Counted from the stretch's first letter, positions 8,929 through 17,316 are shown. The stretch is 64,000 bases of DNA from Thiodiazotropha sp037384445 (GCA_037384445.1 JARRNY010000001.1:1-64000), one strand, 5' to 3'. Notes: generated by a model from the sequence alone, not told the origin. Made by a program: numbers and translations.

Positions 8929-9891
8929 ATGTCAGAATCAAAAAAGAATTCTCCATCTGTCGCATTTTACGAAGTGACGCCAGACGACGCTGGACAGCGA
9001 ATCGACAATTTCCTGATCCGCTATCTCAAAGGGGCGCCGAAAAGTCTTGTCTACCGCATCCTGCGCAAAGGGGAGGTCAGGGTAAACAAAGGCCGGGTGA
9101 AGGCCGTCTACCGGCTACAGGCGGGCGATTTGGTGCGTATTCCACCAGTCCGCCTGGACCAGTCCGTCCCGGCGCCTCCCTCGGAAAAGCTGAAGGCTCG
9201 CCTGGATGACACAATTCTGTATGAAGACGAGCGTATCATCGTCATCAATAAACCCTCTGGCATGGCGGTGCACGGCGGCAGCGGCATCAGTGCTGGAGTG
9301 ATCGAGGCTTTGCGGGCAGTACGTTCCGATGCCTCCCGGCTGGAGCTGGTACACCGGCTTGATCGGGATACCTCCGGCTGCCTGTTGATCAGCAAGAAAC
9401 CCGCTGTCTTGCGGATTCTGCATGAACTCATTCGCGAAAATCGGGTCGATAAGCGGTATCTTGCGCTGTTGGCCGGCAGTTGGCGTAAAGGCGCCAAGCG
9501 TGTCGATGTTCCGCTGCTGAAAAATACCCTAAAGGGTGGTGAGCGGGTGGTGCGGGTCGATCCTGAGGGAAAGCCATCCGAGACTCGCTTCAAGCGTCTG
9601 CAGCGCTATGCGGATACCACCCTGGTCGAGGTGGAACTGATCACCGGGCGTACCCATCAGATTCGGGTGCACAGTGCCTGGCTTGGCTCTCCGGTGTTGG
9701 GTGATACCAAATATGGGGACGAGGCGGCAAATCGACAGCTGCGGGAGCAGGGGCTGAAGCGTCTGTTTCTGCATGCGCATCAGATCCGCTTCCGCTGGCC
9801 GGGAGAGAAACGTGACATGGTTATCGAGGCCCCACTGCCGGATGAGCTGCAAACGGTCCTCTCAAAGTTGAAGAAATTTAATGAAGTATGA
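8929..9891 (+). CDS. rluC: 23S rRNA pseudouridine synthase RluC
   Basis: The 320-residue protein has an N-terminal S4 RNA-binding domain (about 20-75) and the RluA-family catalytic domain with HRLDRDTSG, where Asp145 is the catalytic residue. In E. coli RluC makes pseudouridine at 955, 2504 and 2580 of 23S rRNA. Assignment to RluC rather than RluD or RluA is supported by the divergent rne neighbour, a conserved arrangement. The end overlaps the next gene by 11 bases, giving an rluC-HAD-sppA operon. Confidence 0.93.
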   Translation: MSESKKNSPSVAFYEVTPDDAGQRIDNFLIRYLKGAPKSLVYRILRKGEVRVNKGRVKAVYRLQAGDLVRIPPVRLDQSVPAPPSEKLKARLDDTILYEDERIIVINKPSGMAVHGGSGISAGVIEALRAVRSDASRLELVHRLDRDTSGCLLISKKPAVLRILHELIRENRVDKRYLALLAGSWRKGAKRVDVPLLKNTLKGGERVVRVDPEGKPSETRFKRLQRYADTTLVEVELITGRTHQIRVHSAWLGSPVLGDTKYGDEAANRQLREQGLKRLFLHAHQIRFRWPGEKRDMVIEAPLPDELQTVLSKLKKFNEV

Positions 9892-10534
9892 GTTGTTAGT
9901 ATTTGATTGGGACGGAACTTTAATGGATTCCGAAGCCCGCATCGTGGCCTGTGTCGAAGCTGCGGTGGAGGATCTTGGGCTGACATCACCCGGCCGTGAG
10001 GCGATTAGAAATATCATCGGCCTGGGGCTGCGGGAAGCAGTGCACTCCCTCTTTCCGGATGGGGACGATCATCTCCATCTCGATATCGCCGAGCGCTATC
10101 GCTCACATTTTTTTACCGCCAAGGAGGCGCCCTCCGAACTGTTCGAGGGTACGCGTGAGGTTCTCGATACCCTGCACCGGTCTGGTTATTTCCTGGCGGT
10201 GGCCACCGGCAAGGGACGCAGCGGCCTGGATCATGCCCTCGAAACGACGGGGCTGGGAGACTATTTTCACGCCACCCGAACTGCAGATGAGACATTTTCC
10301 AAACCCCATCCTGAAATGTTGCACCAGATCCTCGATCAACTGGGTGTGCTGCCAAGTCGGGCGCTGATGATCGGAGATACCGAGTACGATCTGCAGATGG
10401 CGTCCAACGCTCGCGTGGCGTCATTGGGCGTCGATTATGGTGTACATGACCGGGAGAGATTATTGAAGCACCGGCCACTCGACTGCCTGGGGAAGATTAC
10501 TCAGCTGCCTAGCTGGCTTGAAGAAAATTGTTAA
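9881..10534 (+). CDS. HAD-superfamily hydrolase, phosphoglycolate phosphatase-like
   Basis: The 217-residue protein has the HAD motifs: Asp9 and Asp11 in FDWDGTL (nucleophile and acid/base), the Thr of motif II in VATGKGRSGL, a Lys in the FSKPHPEM segment (motif III), and GDTEYDLQMA (motif IV). The helical cap between motifs I and II is that of the phosphoglycolate phosphatase / GPH type. Its substrate is not determined. It sits between rluC and sppA, a conserved gammaproteobacterial order (as in Pseudomonas aeruginosa PA2975-PA2973), which suggests a housekeeping rather than accessory role. Confidence 0.88.
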   Translation: MKYELLVFDWDGTLMDSEARIVACVEAAVEDLGLTSPGREAIRNIIGLGLREAVHSLFPDGDDHLHLDIAERYRSHFFTAKEAPSELFEGTREVLDTLHRSGYFLAVATGKGRSGLDHALETTGLGDYFHATRTADETFSKPHPEMLHQILDQLGVLPSRALMIGDTEYDLQMASNARVASLGVDYGVHDRERLLKHRPLDCLGKITQLPSWLEENC

Positions 10535-10580
10535 ATCCGTTGAAATCACAAAATTATTATTTATCACGATAGGAAATCAG

Positions 10581-11570
10581 ATGTCAGATCAAGACCATAA
10601 CCCTTCCCGAAATCAAGACGAACCTAGCCGTTGGGAACGGGAGATGCTGCAGCAGATGCTCAATGCCTCATTGAACGAAAATCGCCGCAGACGGCGCTGG
10701 GGTATCTTTTTCAAATTTCTGGGATTCAGCTATCTCTTCCTGCTGTTGGGTCTGATGTTTTGGTCTGGTGATATGGATTTGAGCCAGGCGAGTGCAAAGG
10801 AGCACACTGCAGTCGTGAAGGTTGAGGGGGTGATTGCGGCTGAGACCAAGGCGAGTGCGGATAAGATTGTTACCGGCTTGCGCAACGCCTTCGAGGACGA
10901 GAAGACCAAAGGGGTGATCCTGCGTCTGAATACTCCGGGCGGCAGTGCAGTACAGTCGCGATATATCAACCGCGAGCTGGTGAGGTTGCGTGAGAAGTAT
11001 CCGGATATCCCGGTCTACGCAGTGTGTGTCGATGTCTGTGCCTCCGGTGGCTACTATATCGCGGCAGCGGCTGACAAAATCTACGCGGACGAGGGGAGTA
11101 TTGTCGGCTCCATCGGTGTCGTTATCCGGAGCTTCGGGTTCGTCGATGCAATGAATAAGCTGGGTATCGAACGTCGTCTGATGACTGCAGGTCAACACAA
11201 GGGATTGCTCGATCCCTTCTCTCCGGTGAGGCCTGAGGACACAGCCCACATGGATCAGATGCTGGCCGAGGTGCACCAGAATTTCATCGACGCAGTGAAA
11301 GAGGGACGCGGCGATCGCCTCAAGTATCAGGAACACCCGGAAATTTTCAGCGGACTCTTTTGGGGTGGTGAAACGGCGCAGAAACTGGGGCTGGTTGATG
11401 AGTTCGGAAGCACCAGCTATGTTGCTCGGGAGGTGATCGGCGCCAAGGAGACCGTCGATTTTACGCCTCAGGAAGAGATCTGGGATCGTTTCGCCCGCAA
11501 ATTTGGCGCTGGTGCTGCCGAGATGCTGGGTAGTTGGAGTGGCCTGGACAGTCGCTTGCAGATTCAGTAA
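10581..11570 (+). CDS. Signal peptide peptidase SppA-like S49 protease
   Basis: I chose ATG 10581, which has AGGAAA five bases upstream, over an in-frame TTG at 10518 that overlaps the previous gene. The 329-residue protein has a basic N-terminus, a single membrane helix at about 41-62 and one S49 protease domain. The likely Ser/Lys dyad is Ser155 in VCASGGYYIA and Lys207 in TAGQHKGLLDPF. This is the short (36 kDa type) SppA, which degrades signal peptides left in the inner membrane after secretion. It closes the rluC-HAD-sppA operon. Confidence 0.9.
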   Translation: MSDQDHNPSRNQDEPSRWEREMLQQMLNASLNENRRRRRWGIFFKFLGFSYLFLLLGLMFWSGDMDLSQASAKEHTAVVKVEGVIAAETKASADKIVTGLRNAFEDEKTKGVILRLNTPGGSAVQSRYINRELVRLREKYPDIPVYAVCVDVCASGGYYIAAAADKIYADEGSIVGSIGVVIRSFGFVDAMNKLGIERRLMTAGQHKGLLDPFSPVRPEDTAHMDQMLAEVHQNFIDAVKEGRGDRLKYQEHPEIFSGLFWGGETAQKLGLVDEFGSTSYVAREVIGAKETVDFTPQEEIWDRFARKFGAGAAEMLGSWSGLDSRLQIQ

Positions 11571-11582
11571 ATCCGGGATTCC

Positions 11583-11604
11583 CCGGCCGGGAACTTCCGG
11601 CCGG
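11583..11604 (+). terminator. Hairpin after sppA
   Basis: A perfect inverted repeat CCGGCCGG / CCGGCCGG with a 6-base loop begins 12 bases after the sppA stop. No T-run follows, so it may be an mRNA 3' stabilizer or a Rho-assisted end rather than a full intrinsic terminator. Confidence 0.5.
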
Positions 11605-11629
11605 TAGAGACACCTGCACCTTATAATGC

Positions 11630-11702
11630 GCTAGCCCGAATGTTTCACCCGGGAACTCGAGAATCCTTTTGCTAATCGGCCGTATGAAATATTCGGGCTA
11701 GC
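11630..11702. repeat. Short MITE-like inverted-repeat element abutting hypE
   Basis: The ends are GCTAGCCCGAATGTTTCA (left) and TGAAATATTCGGGCTAGC (right), a nearly perfect 18-base terminal inverted repeat around a 37-base middle. The same ends flank a longer element at 34146-34398. The right arm contains the TAG stop codon of hypE. No transposase is encoded. Confidence 0.7.
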
Positions 11703-12606
11703 AAATGCGAGGCAGGGGGTCGTCCTCCAGCTCTTCCAGAATGCGAGAGCCGCCCAGTTCGGTCTCAAGTACAACCAAGGCGTCGTTCTCTGTCACCTCG
11801 CCGATCAGGGCTGCCGNNNNNNNNCCGAGCATTTCACACACCGAAACGACTGCGTCACGAATAGGAATGGCTGGTTGTGACAGCCTGACCTGTAACTGAG
11901 TAGCGCGACTGATTTCATGAGCGACCGTAGCCAGACCACCCCGGGTGGGGTCGCGCATGAAGTGCAGCCCCGGCAGATCGAGCAGGGTGCGCGTCAGCGG
12001 CAGCACACTGCCGGCATCGGAGAGCAGGTCACCGCGTAGGCCAAACTGCTCCCGCGCCAGCATCACGGCAATACCGTGATCGCCCACAGGGCCGCTGACA
12101 AGAATCTGATCGCCCGCCTTTATTCGATGCATGCCGATCTCCAGGCCATTCTGTCGAATCCCGATACCGGTGGTTGCCAGATAGACGCCACCCCCCTCAC
12201 CGCGCCGTACCACTTTGGTGTCTCCGGCTACCACCTCCACATCGATCGCTTTTGCCGCTTCGGCGATACCCTGAATGATACGTTCCAGCTGAGCCACCTC
12301 GAAGCCCTCTTCGATAAAGGCGTTGAGGCTCAGATAGCGCGGGATGGCGCCACTGACGGCCAGATCGTTGGTGGTGCCATGCACAGCCAGGGAACCGATG
12401 TTGCCGCCGGGAAACTCCAGAGGCTGAACCGTGAAACCGTCAGTGGTGAAGAGCAGGTCACCGTCCTGCTTCAGAGGTAGACAGACCGCATCGGCCTGAA
12501 CATCCAGATGCGGGTTGCTGAGGTGGCGGGCAAAAAGTTCTTCGATCAGTTCGCGCATGTAGCGCCCGCCGTTACCGTGTGCGAGCGAGATGTGGCTGTC
12601 TTGCAT
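11698..12606 (-). CDS. hypE: Hydrogenase maturation factor HypE (interrupted by an N run)
   Basis: HypE dehydrates a carbamoyl group on its C-terminal Cys to thiocyanate, the cyanide source for the NiFe cofactor. The sequence shows the N-terminal LAHGNGGRYMRELI segment, the ATP-binding AIRS-like core (TTDGFTVQPLEF, VVAGDTKVV, MRDPTRGGLATV) and the invariant end PRIC. As written it is 302 residues, shorter than the usual 330-350. The deficit falls at the four X codons created by eight Ns (11817-11824), where homologs carry a DPLxxANEG-type segment; roughly 35-45 residues are probably missing from the assembly. It is not beside the other hyp genes, which lie about 48 kb away. Confidence 0.93.
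   Translation of the reverse strand: MQDSHISLAHGNGGRYMRELIEELFARHLSNPHLDVQADAVCLPLKQDGDLLFTTDGFTVQPLEFPGGNIGSLAVHGTTNDLAVSGAIPRYLSLNAFIEEGFEVAQLERIIQGIAEAAKAIDVEVVAGDTKVVRRGEGGGVYLATTGIGIRQNGLEIGMHRIKAGDQILVSGPVGDHGIAVMLAREQFGLRGDLLSDAGSVLPLTRTLLDLPGLHFMRDPTRGGLATVAHEISRATQLQVRLSQPAIPIRDAVVSVCEMLXXXXAALIGEVTENDALVVLETELGGSRILEELEDDPLPRIC
11817..11824. other. Assembly gap (8 N) inside hypE
   Basis: Eight ambiguous bases interrupt hypE. Flanking residues are CEML on one side and AALIGEV on the other; in HypE proteins these are normally some 35-45 residues apart, so the gap length is probably understated by more than 100 bases. Confidence 0.95.
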
Positions 12607-12660
12607 GTTGAGTTATCTGAATGTTGAAGAGAGAGAGCACTTTAGAACAACTGGGGCTGA

Positions 12661-12690
12661 AACAAAAACCCCGCCACAAGGGCGGGGTTT
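12661..12690 (-). terminator. Intrinsic terminator of the sulfur globule gene
   Basis: AAACCCCGCC / GGCGGGGTTT forms a 10-bp stem with a 5-base loop. Read on the minus strand it is followed by TTTTTGTT. It lies directly downstream of the sulfur globule gene and should isolate hypE from its transcription. Confidence 0.85.
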
Positions 12691-12710
12691 CAGGGGTAGG
12701 CCAGCGATGG

Positions 12711-13025
12711 CTATTCGCTCTTGGCGGCAGGGGCGCTGGCAGGGGCAGCGGGTGCGGCATAAGGGTAGCCATAGCCGTAGCCAGGGTAGCCATAACCATA
12801 AGCTGGATAGCCATAACCATAGCCAGGATAGCCATACCCGTAACCTGGATAACCGTAGTAGCCGGGATAGCCGTAGGGACCATAGCCGTAGGGACCCCAG
12901 GGGCCGTCGTAGTAGTCATCATCAAACCAATCGAATGGACCCCAGAAGGCCTGAGCCGGGATGGCGACAACCAGGGCGGAACCGACAATGAGAGTGGCAA
13001 CGGATGTTTTAAGAATTTTTTTCAT
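12711..13025 (-). CDS. Sulfur globule protein (Gly/Tyr-rich, secreted)
   Basis: I chose the ATG at 13025 (MKKILKTSVA) because AAGGAGA lies nine bases upstream; the alternative ATG at 13034 would touch the Shine-Dalgarno sequence. The 104-residue product has a clear signal peptide ending AIPAQA before FWGPFDWFDD, then a low-complexity region of YGYPGYGYGYP repeats and an Ala/Pro tail. This matches the SgpA/B/C envelope proteins of purple sulfur bacteria, which coat periplasmic sulfur globules and begin with a Phe-Trp-Gly mature end. A strong terminator follows and a leader hairpin precedes, consistent with high expression. Exact paralog (A, B or C) is not resolvable. Confidence 0.82.
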   Translation of the reverse strand: MKKILKTSVATLIVGSALVVAIPAQAFWGPFDWFDDDYYDGPWGPYGYGPYGYPGYYGYPGYGYGYPGYGYGYPAYGYGYPGYGYGYPYAAPAAPASAPAAKSE

Positions 13026-13101
13026 GGTAGGCATTCTCCTTCGTATCTCTTTTTGCTTGGCGCTTCGCGATGAGCGCTTATGTTGGCCTTTTTCTGACAA
13101 G

Positions 13102-13140
13102 CAGGTTCTTCACGTGGGTGACCATCCTTTGTAGAACCTG
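13102..13140 (-). promoter_or_regulatory. Inverted repeat upstream of the sulfur globule gene
   Basis: CAGGTTCT and AGAACCTG form a perfect 8-bp inverted repeat 23 bases apart, about 80 bases upstream of the start codon. It could be a leader hairpin that protects the mRNA or a regulator site; the sequence does not decide between them. Confidence 0.4.
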
Positions 13141-13201
13141 TTGATTAATATAAGACAGTCTCACCATTTTTTCTTGATCTGAATCATTAAATAAGCAAGC
13201 T

Positions 13202-14293
13202 TTAATATGAGGATTGGGATCTCAGCTGATCGAGGGTCTCGAAGGCGCGTGCGATCTGTTCAGGGGTGTTGTGGAAGTGGGGGGAAAACCGAATGCCTCC
13301 ACCGCGTTCGGCACAGACAACCTTGTGTTTCATCAGCTCCTGCTGCAAGGCATGAGTATCGCTGTCGGGAACACGAAAGGTGACAATGCCGGCCCGTTGA
13401 TCCCGGGCTCGCGGGGTCAGGAGTTCAAAGCCCCGGCGGTCGATCTGCTCGATACATGCAGCGGTATTTACCTCGATGCGAGATAGGATCTGTTCGATAC
13501 CGATACCCTGTAGCAGCTCCAGGCTGGCCAGCAGGGCATGCGCCCCCAACATGTTCGGGCTGCCGCACTCGAAACGCCGGGCGCTGTCGGCGGGCCGCCA
13601 ACTGCTGGCCTCGAAGTCCCATGCCGTCTCGACCATGTGCCAACCGTACTGATGCAGTTGCAGACGCTCACGCAGCTCGGCACGACAGTAGAAAAGGGCG
13701 AGTCCCTCTGGGCCCAGCATCCATTTGTGGCCATCCGCCACCACCACATCCGCCAGGGTCTCATTCAGGTCGAACGGCAAGGCGCCCAGGCTCTGGATGG
13801 CATCGACCACGAAGAGGATATGGTTTTGGCGGCAGAACTGACCCAGATCCGACAGTCTCATCCGTCTACCAGTGGCATACTGCACTGAGCTGACGGCCAA
13901 CAGCCGTGTGTTTTTGTCGCAGAGTGCCATCAGCGCCTGCTCCGGATCGCTTTCAGCCTCCAGGTCAAGCAGCCGTACCTCGACGCCTCTGGGCTCGAGT
14001 GATTGCCAGACGATCCGGTTAGAGGGAAACTCCTGGGCGATGGAGACTACGTTATCTCCCGCTTGCCAAGCCAGGCCGTGGGCAACCACGGAGAGTCCCT
14101 CAGATGTGCTTTTCAACAGCGCGATGTCATCAATTGAGGGTGCATTGATCAATCGGGCCAGGCTGGCGCGGAGAGCCGACTCCTGTTGCATCCAGTCGGG
14201 GTAGCGTAGGGCGCCGGTTTGGCCATTCTCACGCGCAAATCGAGTTTGAATCTTCCTCTTCTTCCAGACAAGACTGAGCTGCCATGCTGCCAA
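13202..14293 (-). CDS. Class V aminotransferase-like protein, N-terminus apparently lost
   Basis: The 363-residue frame is a class V, PLP-dependent aminotransferase (cysteine desulfurase fold). The PLP lysine is in VVADGHKWMLGPEG, and the substrate-phosphate region STSEGLSVVAHGL is present. Family members normally begin with a YLNHAA-like segment about 25 residues before the FARENG-type helix; here that helix is preceded only by MAAWQLSLVWKKRKIQTR from a TTG start. No frame upstream encodes the missing segment, and the divergent cupin gene starts 10 bases inside this one. It may be a 5'-deleted pseudogene or a diverged protein. Its reaction is unknown. Confidence 0.7.
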   Translation of the reverse strand: MAAWQLSLVWKKRKIQTRFARENGQTGALRYPDWMQQESALRASLARLINAPSIDDIALLKSTSEGLSVVAHGLAWQAGDNVVSIAQEFPSNRIVWQSLEPRGVEVRLLDLEAESDPEQALMALCDKNTRLLAVSSVQYATGRRMRLSDLGQFCRQNHILFVVDAIQSLGALPFDLNETLADVVVADGHKWMLGPEGLALFYCRAELRERLQLHQYGWHMVETAWDFEASSWRPADSARRFECGSPNMLGAHALLASLELLQGIGIEQILSRIEVNTAACIEQIDRRGFELLTPRARDQRAGIVTFRVPDSDTHALQQELMKHKVVCAERGGGIRFSPHFHNTPEQIARAFETLDQLRSQSSY

Positions 14294-14658
14294 ACATACT
14301 GACTTATGACCCTGAGAAGGAATATTTCTTTCGTGAAGGATGTTTTATCAACGAACTTTCCAATTCTGACGTTGACCCCGACTTGTCGGTAGCCCGGGTG
14401 CGTGTAAGGGCGGGTGAGCAAACGCGGTGGCATCGACTCGAGGAGAGGATTGAGCGCTATGTGATCCTGCAGGGGGATGCAATGGTGGAAATCGGTGATC
14501 TTGAACCGAGTCGGGTTTCCGTCGGCGATGTGGTGCTGATTCCTGCAGGCTGCCGGCAAAGGATAAGGAATACCGGAGGATGCGACCTGGTGTTTCTCGC
14601 TTTGTGTACCCCCCGCTTTCTGGAAGCGGGCTATAGGGAGGATGAGGATCTGGGATAA
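14284..14658 (+). CDS. Small cupin-domain protein
   Basis: The 124-residue protein has a single cupin barrel. Motif 1 is recognisable around RVRVRAGEQTRWHRLEERIERYVILQGDAMVEIG, with a His and Glu ligand set, and motif 2 around VGDVVLIPAGCRQRIRNTG. It probably binds a metal, but no substrate can be named. It starts inside the divergent aminotransferase frame, so the two share a control region or their 5' ends were rearranged. Confidence 0.75.
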   Translation: MLPNILTYDPEKEYFFREGCFINELSNSDVDPDLSVARVRVRAGEQTRWHRLEERIERYVILQGDAMVEIGDLEPSRVSVGDVVLIPAGCRQRIRNTGGCDLVFLALCTPRFLEAGYREDEDLG

Positions 14659-14920
14659 AAAATCAATCAAAACAAAGGGAAAGGGTCGTTTTATTATTTC
14701 TTAAGGGTTTTTTTGTGAGGCTGATTGCAAAATAGTATGAACTTAACCATTCATAGAATATCAAAATTTCAGAAAATGCTAATATGGTCGATAATTAGAG
14801 TAGGGCAGAGGGAACTGCCCGAGCGAGTCAGTCAGGAGCGAAATTGACAAATATCACTGATTGATTTGGTTGAGAGGGAGCATTATATTAGTACTGCCTT
14901 AAGTAGTAACGAGGTGAGTT

Positions 14921-15151
14921 ATGGCAATCCTGGATTGTAAACGGTTACGTAAAGTCGTCATGTTGGCCGGTGTGTTCCTGATCATCGGCATGTTCCTCGA
15001 AGTTATCGCGCATCTGCTCGCCCCGTCAGTCAACCTACTCTTCATACAACCACTGGCATTGGGTCTGGTGCTGGCTAGTCCGGCGATAATTCTCGTGACT
15101 GTGATCATCTCTCTGATCCCGGGTCTGATGCTCAAAGACTGCACTCAGTAA
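14921..15151 (+). CDS. Small two-helix membrane protein, unknown function
   Basis: The 76-residue protein has GAGGTGAG seven bases before its ATG, a basic N-terminus and two predicted membrane helices (about 12-36 and 40-70). I recognise no family. It stands alone with a 260-base upstream region and is followed by the convergent cytochrome genes. Good ribosome-binding site and composition support it as real. Confidence 0.6.
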   Translation: MAILDCKRLRKVVMLAGVFLIIGMFLEVIAHLLAPSVNLLFIQPLALGLVLASPAIILVTVIISLIPGLMLKDCTQ

Positions 15152-15242
15152 ACAGACAGCGGCGGGTCTACCCGGTCGGCTGGATCTGTTGTTGCTTTAC
15201 AGCGGTGTGAGTCTCCCTTCTGTATAGAACGGGCCGGATGAA

Positions 15243-15869
15243 CTATTCATTCAGGAGCCGTTCGGCGCTGCCCGGCTCCAGGTCGAATTCCACCTCAATC
15301 ATACGGTTCCACTCAGCACGCTTGAATGTTCGTTCATCGGGTACTCTTCGATGGACTAAATTGATATGGCAGTCGATGCAGGTTTTACCCTCGGCCTCCT
15401 CAAGATGAATTGCCAGTGTATTTGCACGCGTTCCCTGTATGGCTTCGCGCTGATGACAGCGTTTACAGGGTTCTGAATCGTTTGCCTGGAACCAACGACG
15501 GGCAGTGAAGGCTGCATCCGGCAGATGAAGAGCGTTTGTCGCCGGGTCGTCGTAGTCTGGTCCGAACAGCTGCGCTAATAGATCCTTTCCACCCATCAAG
15601 TGATCCCAGGTGGCGGCGAAGACCTCTTCAGAGACATGACAGTCACCGCAACTGGCACGCACACCCGATACAGGTAGATAGTGCGGCGATTGTCGGTAGG
15701 GCTTAGCCGCCAGTTCCATCGAATGACAACTGGTACAGAAGGCCTCGGTACTGGTCAGGCGATCAAACTCGATGAGGAAGAGTACAAAGCTGATTCCCAC
15801 CATGCCGCCGATAACCAGGGCATAGAACAGGTGACGGCTGATTCTGACCGGGAGTCGGAACTTACTCAT
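15243..15869 (-). CDS. NapC/NirT-type tetraheme quinol dehydrogenase
   Basis: The 208-residue protein has one N-terminal membrane anchor (about 12-33) and four CXXCH haem sites: CTSCH, CGDCH, CKRCH and CIDCH. This is the NapC/NirT/NrfH layout, which passes electrons from membrane quinol to a periplasmic multihaem enzyme. It overlaps the end of the octahaem gene by 8 bases, so its natural partner is that HAO-like protein, as with CycX and the HAO of Campylobacterota. Confidence 0.88.
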   Translation of the reverse strand: MSKFRLPVRISRHLFYALVIGGMVGISFVLFLIEFDRLTSTEAFCTSCHSMELAAKPYRQSPHYLPVSGVRASCGDCHVSEEVFAATWDHLMGGKDLLAQLFGPDYDDPATNALHLPDAAFTARRWFQANDSEPCKRCHQREAIQGTRANTLAIHLEEAEGKTCIDCHINLVHRRVPDERTFKRAEWNRMIEVEFDLEPGSAERLLNE

Positions 15870-17316
15870 GGGGCGTCAGGCCCTGGCCGTAGCCCAGAAT
15901 CGGATTAGCCATCTGCGGCTGGTTCAGCCAATCATGCAACTCCAAGTCACGCACCTGCTCCTTGATCAGCTGCTCGCCTCGCTCTTTGCCCGCTACGAGG
16001 ATGACCTGGGGTAGGAAGTTGGCATAAAAGTTACGGCCCACCTGATACATGCCCTCCCACCAGGTATGGTTGGGACTGGCCATGGCTGCGCCGTGACGAG
16101 CGCGCGCGCCTTCGTCGTGCCAGAGTTCCCAGTAGGTGTATTCAATCGGCTCATCAAACGGTGTAGGTGTCAGCAGATTCTCCTGGTAGAGGGTCTGCAT
16201 GATTCGTTCCGCGGGGTGGCCGAATTTATCATTGTAGAGTTGGACTACCGCATCGAACTGCTGCATAAAGTTTTCGGTGAAGGCTTTGGCGTGACACTCC
16301 AGACAGACCAGGCTCATCGCTTGGCGGCGTCTCCGGGCGCTGGCAACAGCCTTGACAACACCCAGGGTGCCGTCGGTTTTGCTCAACTCACTGCCTCGTC
16401 TGGGGCTGGGAAGGGTAGAGGGTAACTCGAGTTTTTCCCCGCTCTCGAACACAACCAACTGCTGACGAACGGATACGCGGGTGTTGAGACTCCAGACATT
16501 ACGCATGCCCACATCGTGTGTGCCTTTGAGTTTCCCTGCGGCTCCCATATGGCAGGTCACACAGGTAGGTGCAGCTGCATAGTTCTTGCCGGCTACCCAC
16601 TCGTCACTGTCGAGGGCCATTTCGGATCGCTTTGCACTATAGATCATGCCGTGCTTCGAGGCTTCGTAGATCGCCTTGTCCGGTGAATCGGGGCCTGCAT
16701 GGCAGCGGATACAGGCGCTGGGCTCTCGGGCCTGTGACTTGGAAAAGGCATGTCGTCCATGACAGGCGGAGCAGGACCCCTTTGAACCATCGGGGTTGAT
16801 TCTGCCAATACCGGAATTCGGCCAGGTGGTCGCGTCAAGAGTGCCGTCACCTTTCAGTCGCACTCTAGAGCCATGACACTGATTGCAGCCGGCGGCTACG
16901 ATGGCGTCACCACCAACATGGCCAGCCAGGGCGGGCAAGCGATTTTCGATCAGAGTCGCTGCTTCAGAGTGAACGGAGCCTCTCTGTTGTTCGTACTCTG
17001 CAGTGTGACAGCGACTGCAATCTTTGGGCGAGACAATGGTAGCGATAATAGCTCCCTCGTGCGTGATCGCATCAGTGTCATCCGTATCCGCCTTATGACA
17101 GTCGAGGCAATTGACCTTCGCCTCGGCATGCTTGCTCTTGCGCCACTGTTCAGTCAAACCTGGTGAGGACTTCGCGTGACAGCTGATACACGGCTCCCCT
17201 TCTGGATCACCCCATTGCTCGGGTTGCAGTGAGACCTTTGCGGCAAAGGAATCAGTCAGCGAAGAAACAAGTACCAGTGTCAGAACATAGACCCAATGCT
17301 CCACTTGGCGAATCAT
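15862..17316 (-). CDS. Octaheme HAO-like multiheme cytochrome c
   Basis: The 484-residue protein has AAAGGAGT before its ATG, a signal peptide ending DSFAA, and eight CXXCH sites at about residues 43, 70, 100, 134, 172, 192, 242 and 328. The spacing and the CSACHGRHAFS and CVTCHMGAA segments match the hydroxylamine oxidoreductase family. Pairing with a NapC-type gene rather than with haoB/cycAB suggests the reductive (epsilon-HAO-like, nitrite or hydroxylamine reducing) direction, but I cannot place the crosslinking Tyr from sequence alone. It acts in the periplasm. Confidence 0.85.
   Translation of the reverse strand: MIRQVEHWVYVLTLVLVSSLTDSFAAKVSLQPEQWGDPEGEPCISCHAKSSPGLTEQWRKSKHAEAKVNCLDCHKADTDDTDAITHEGAIIATIVSPKDCSRCHTAEYEQQRGSVHSEAATLIENRLPALAGHVGGDAIVAAGCNQCHGSRVRLKGDGTLDATTWPNSGIGRINPDGSKGSCSACHGRHAFSKSQAREPSACIRCHAGPDSPDKAIYEASKHGMIYSAKRSEMALDSDEWVAGKNYAAAPTCVTCHMGAAGKLKGTHDVGMRNVWSLNTRVSVRQQLVVFESGEKLELPSTLPSPRRGSELSKTDGTLGVVKAVASARRRRQAMSLVCLECHAKAFTENFMQQFDAVVQLYNDKFGHPAERIMQTLYQENLLTPTPFDEPIEYTYWELWHDEGARARHGAAMASPNHTWWEGMYQVGRNFYANFLPQVILVAGKERGEQLIKEQVRDLELHDWLNQPQMANPILGYGQGLTPHE

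Noticed and set aside
12590..13073. Plus-strand Arg/Ser/His- and Ile/Ala-rich frames opposite the sulfur globule gene
   Set aside because: They are shadows of the Gly/Tyr repeats on the other strand, which has a signal peptide, Shine-Dalgarno sequence and terminator.
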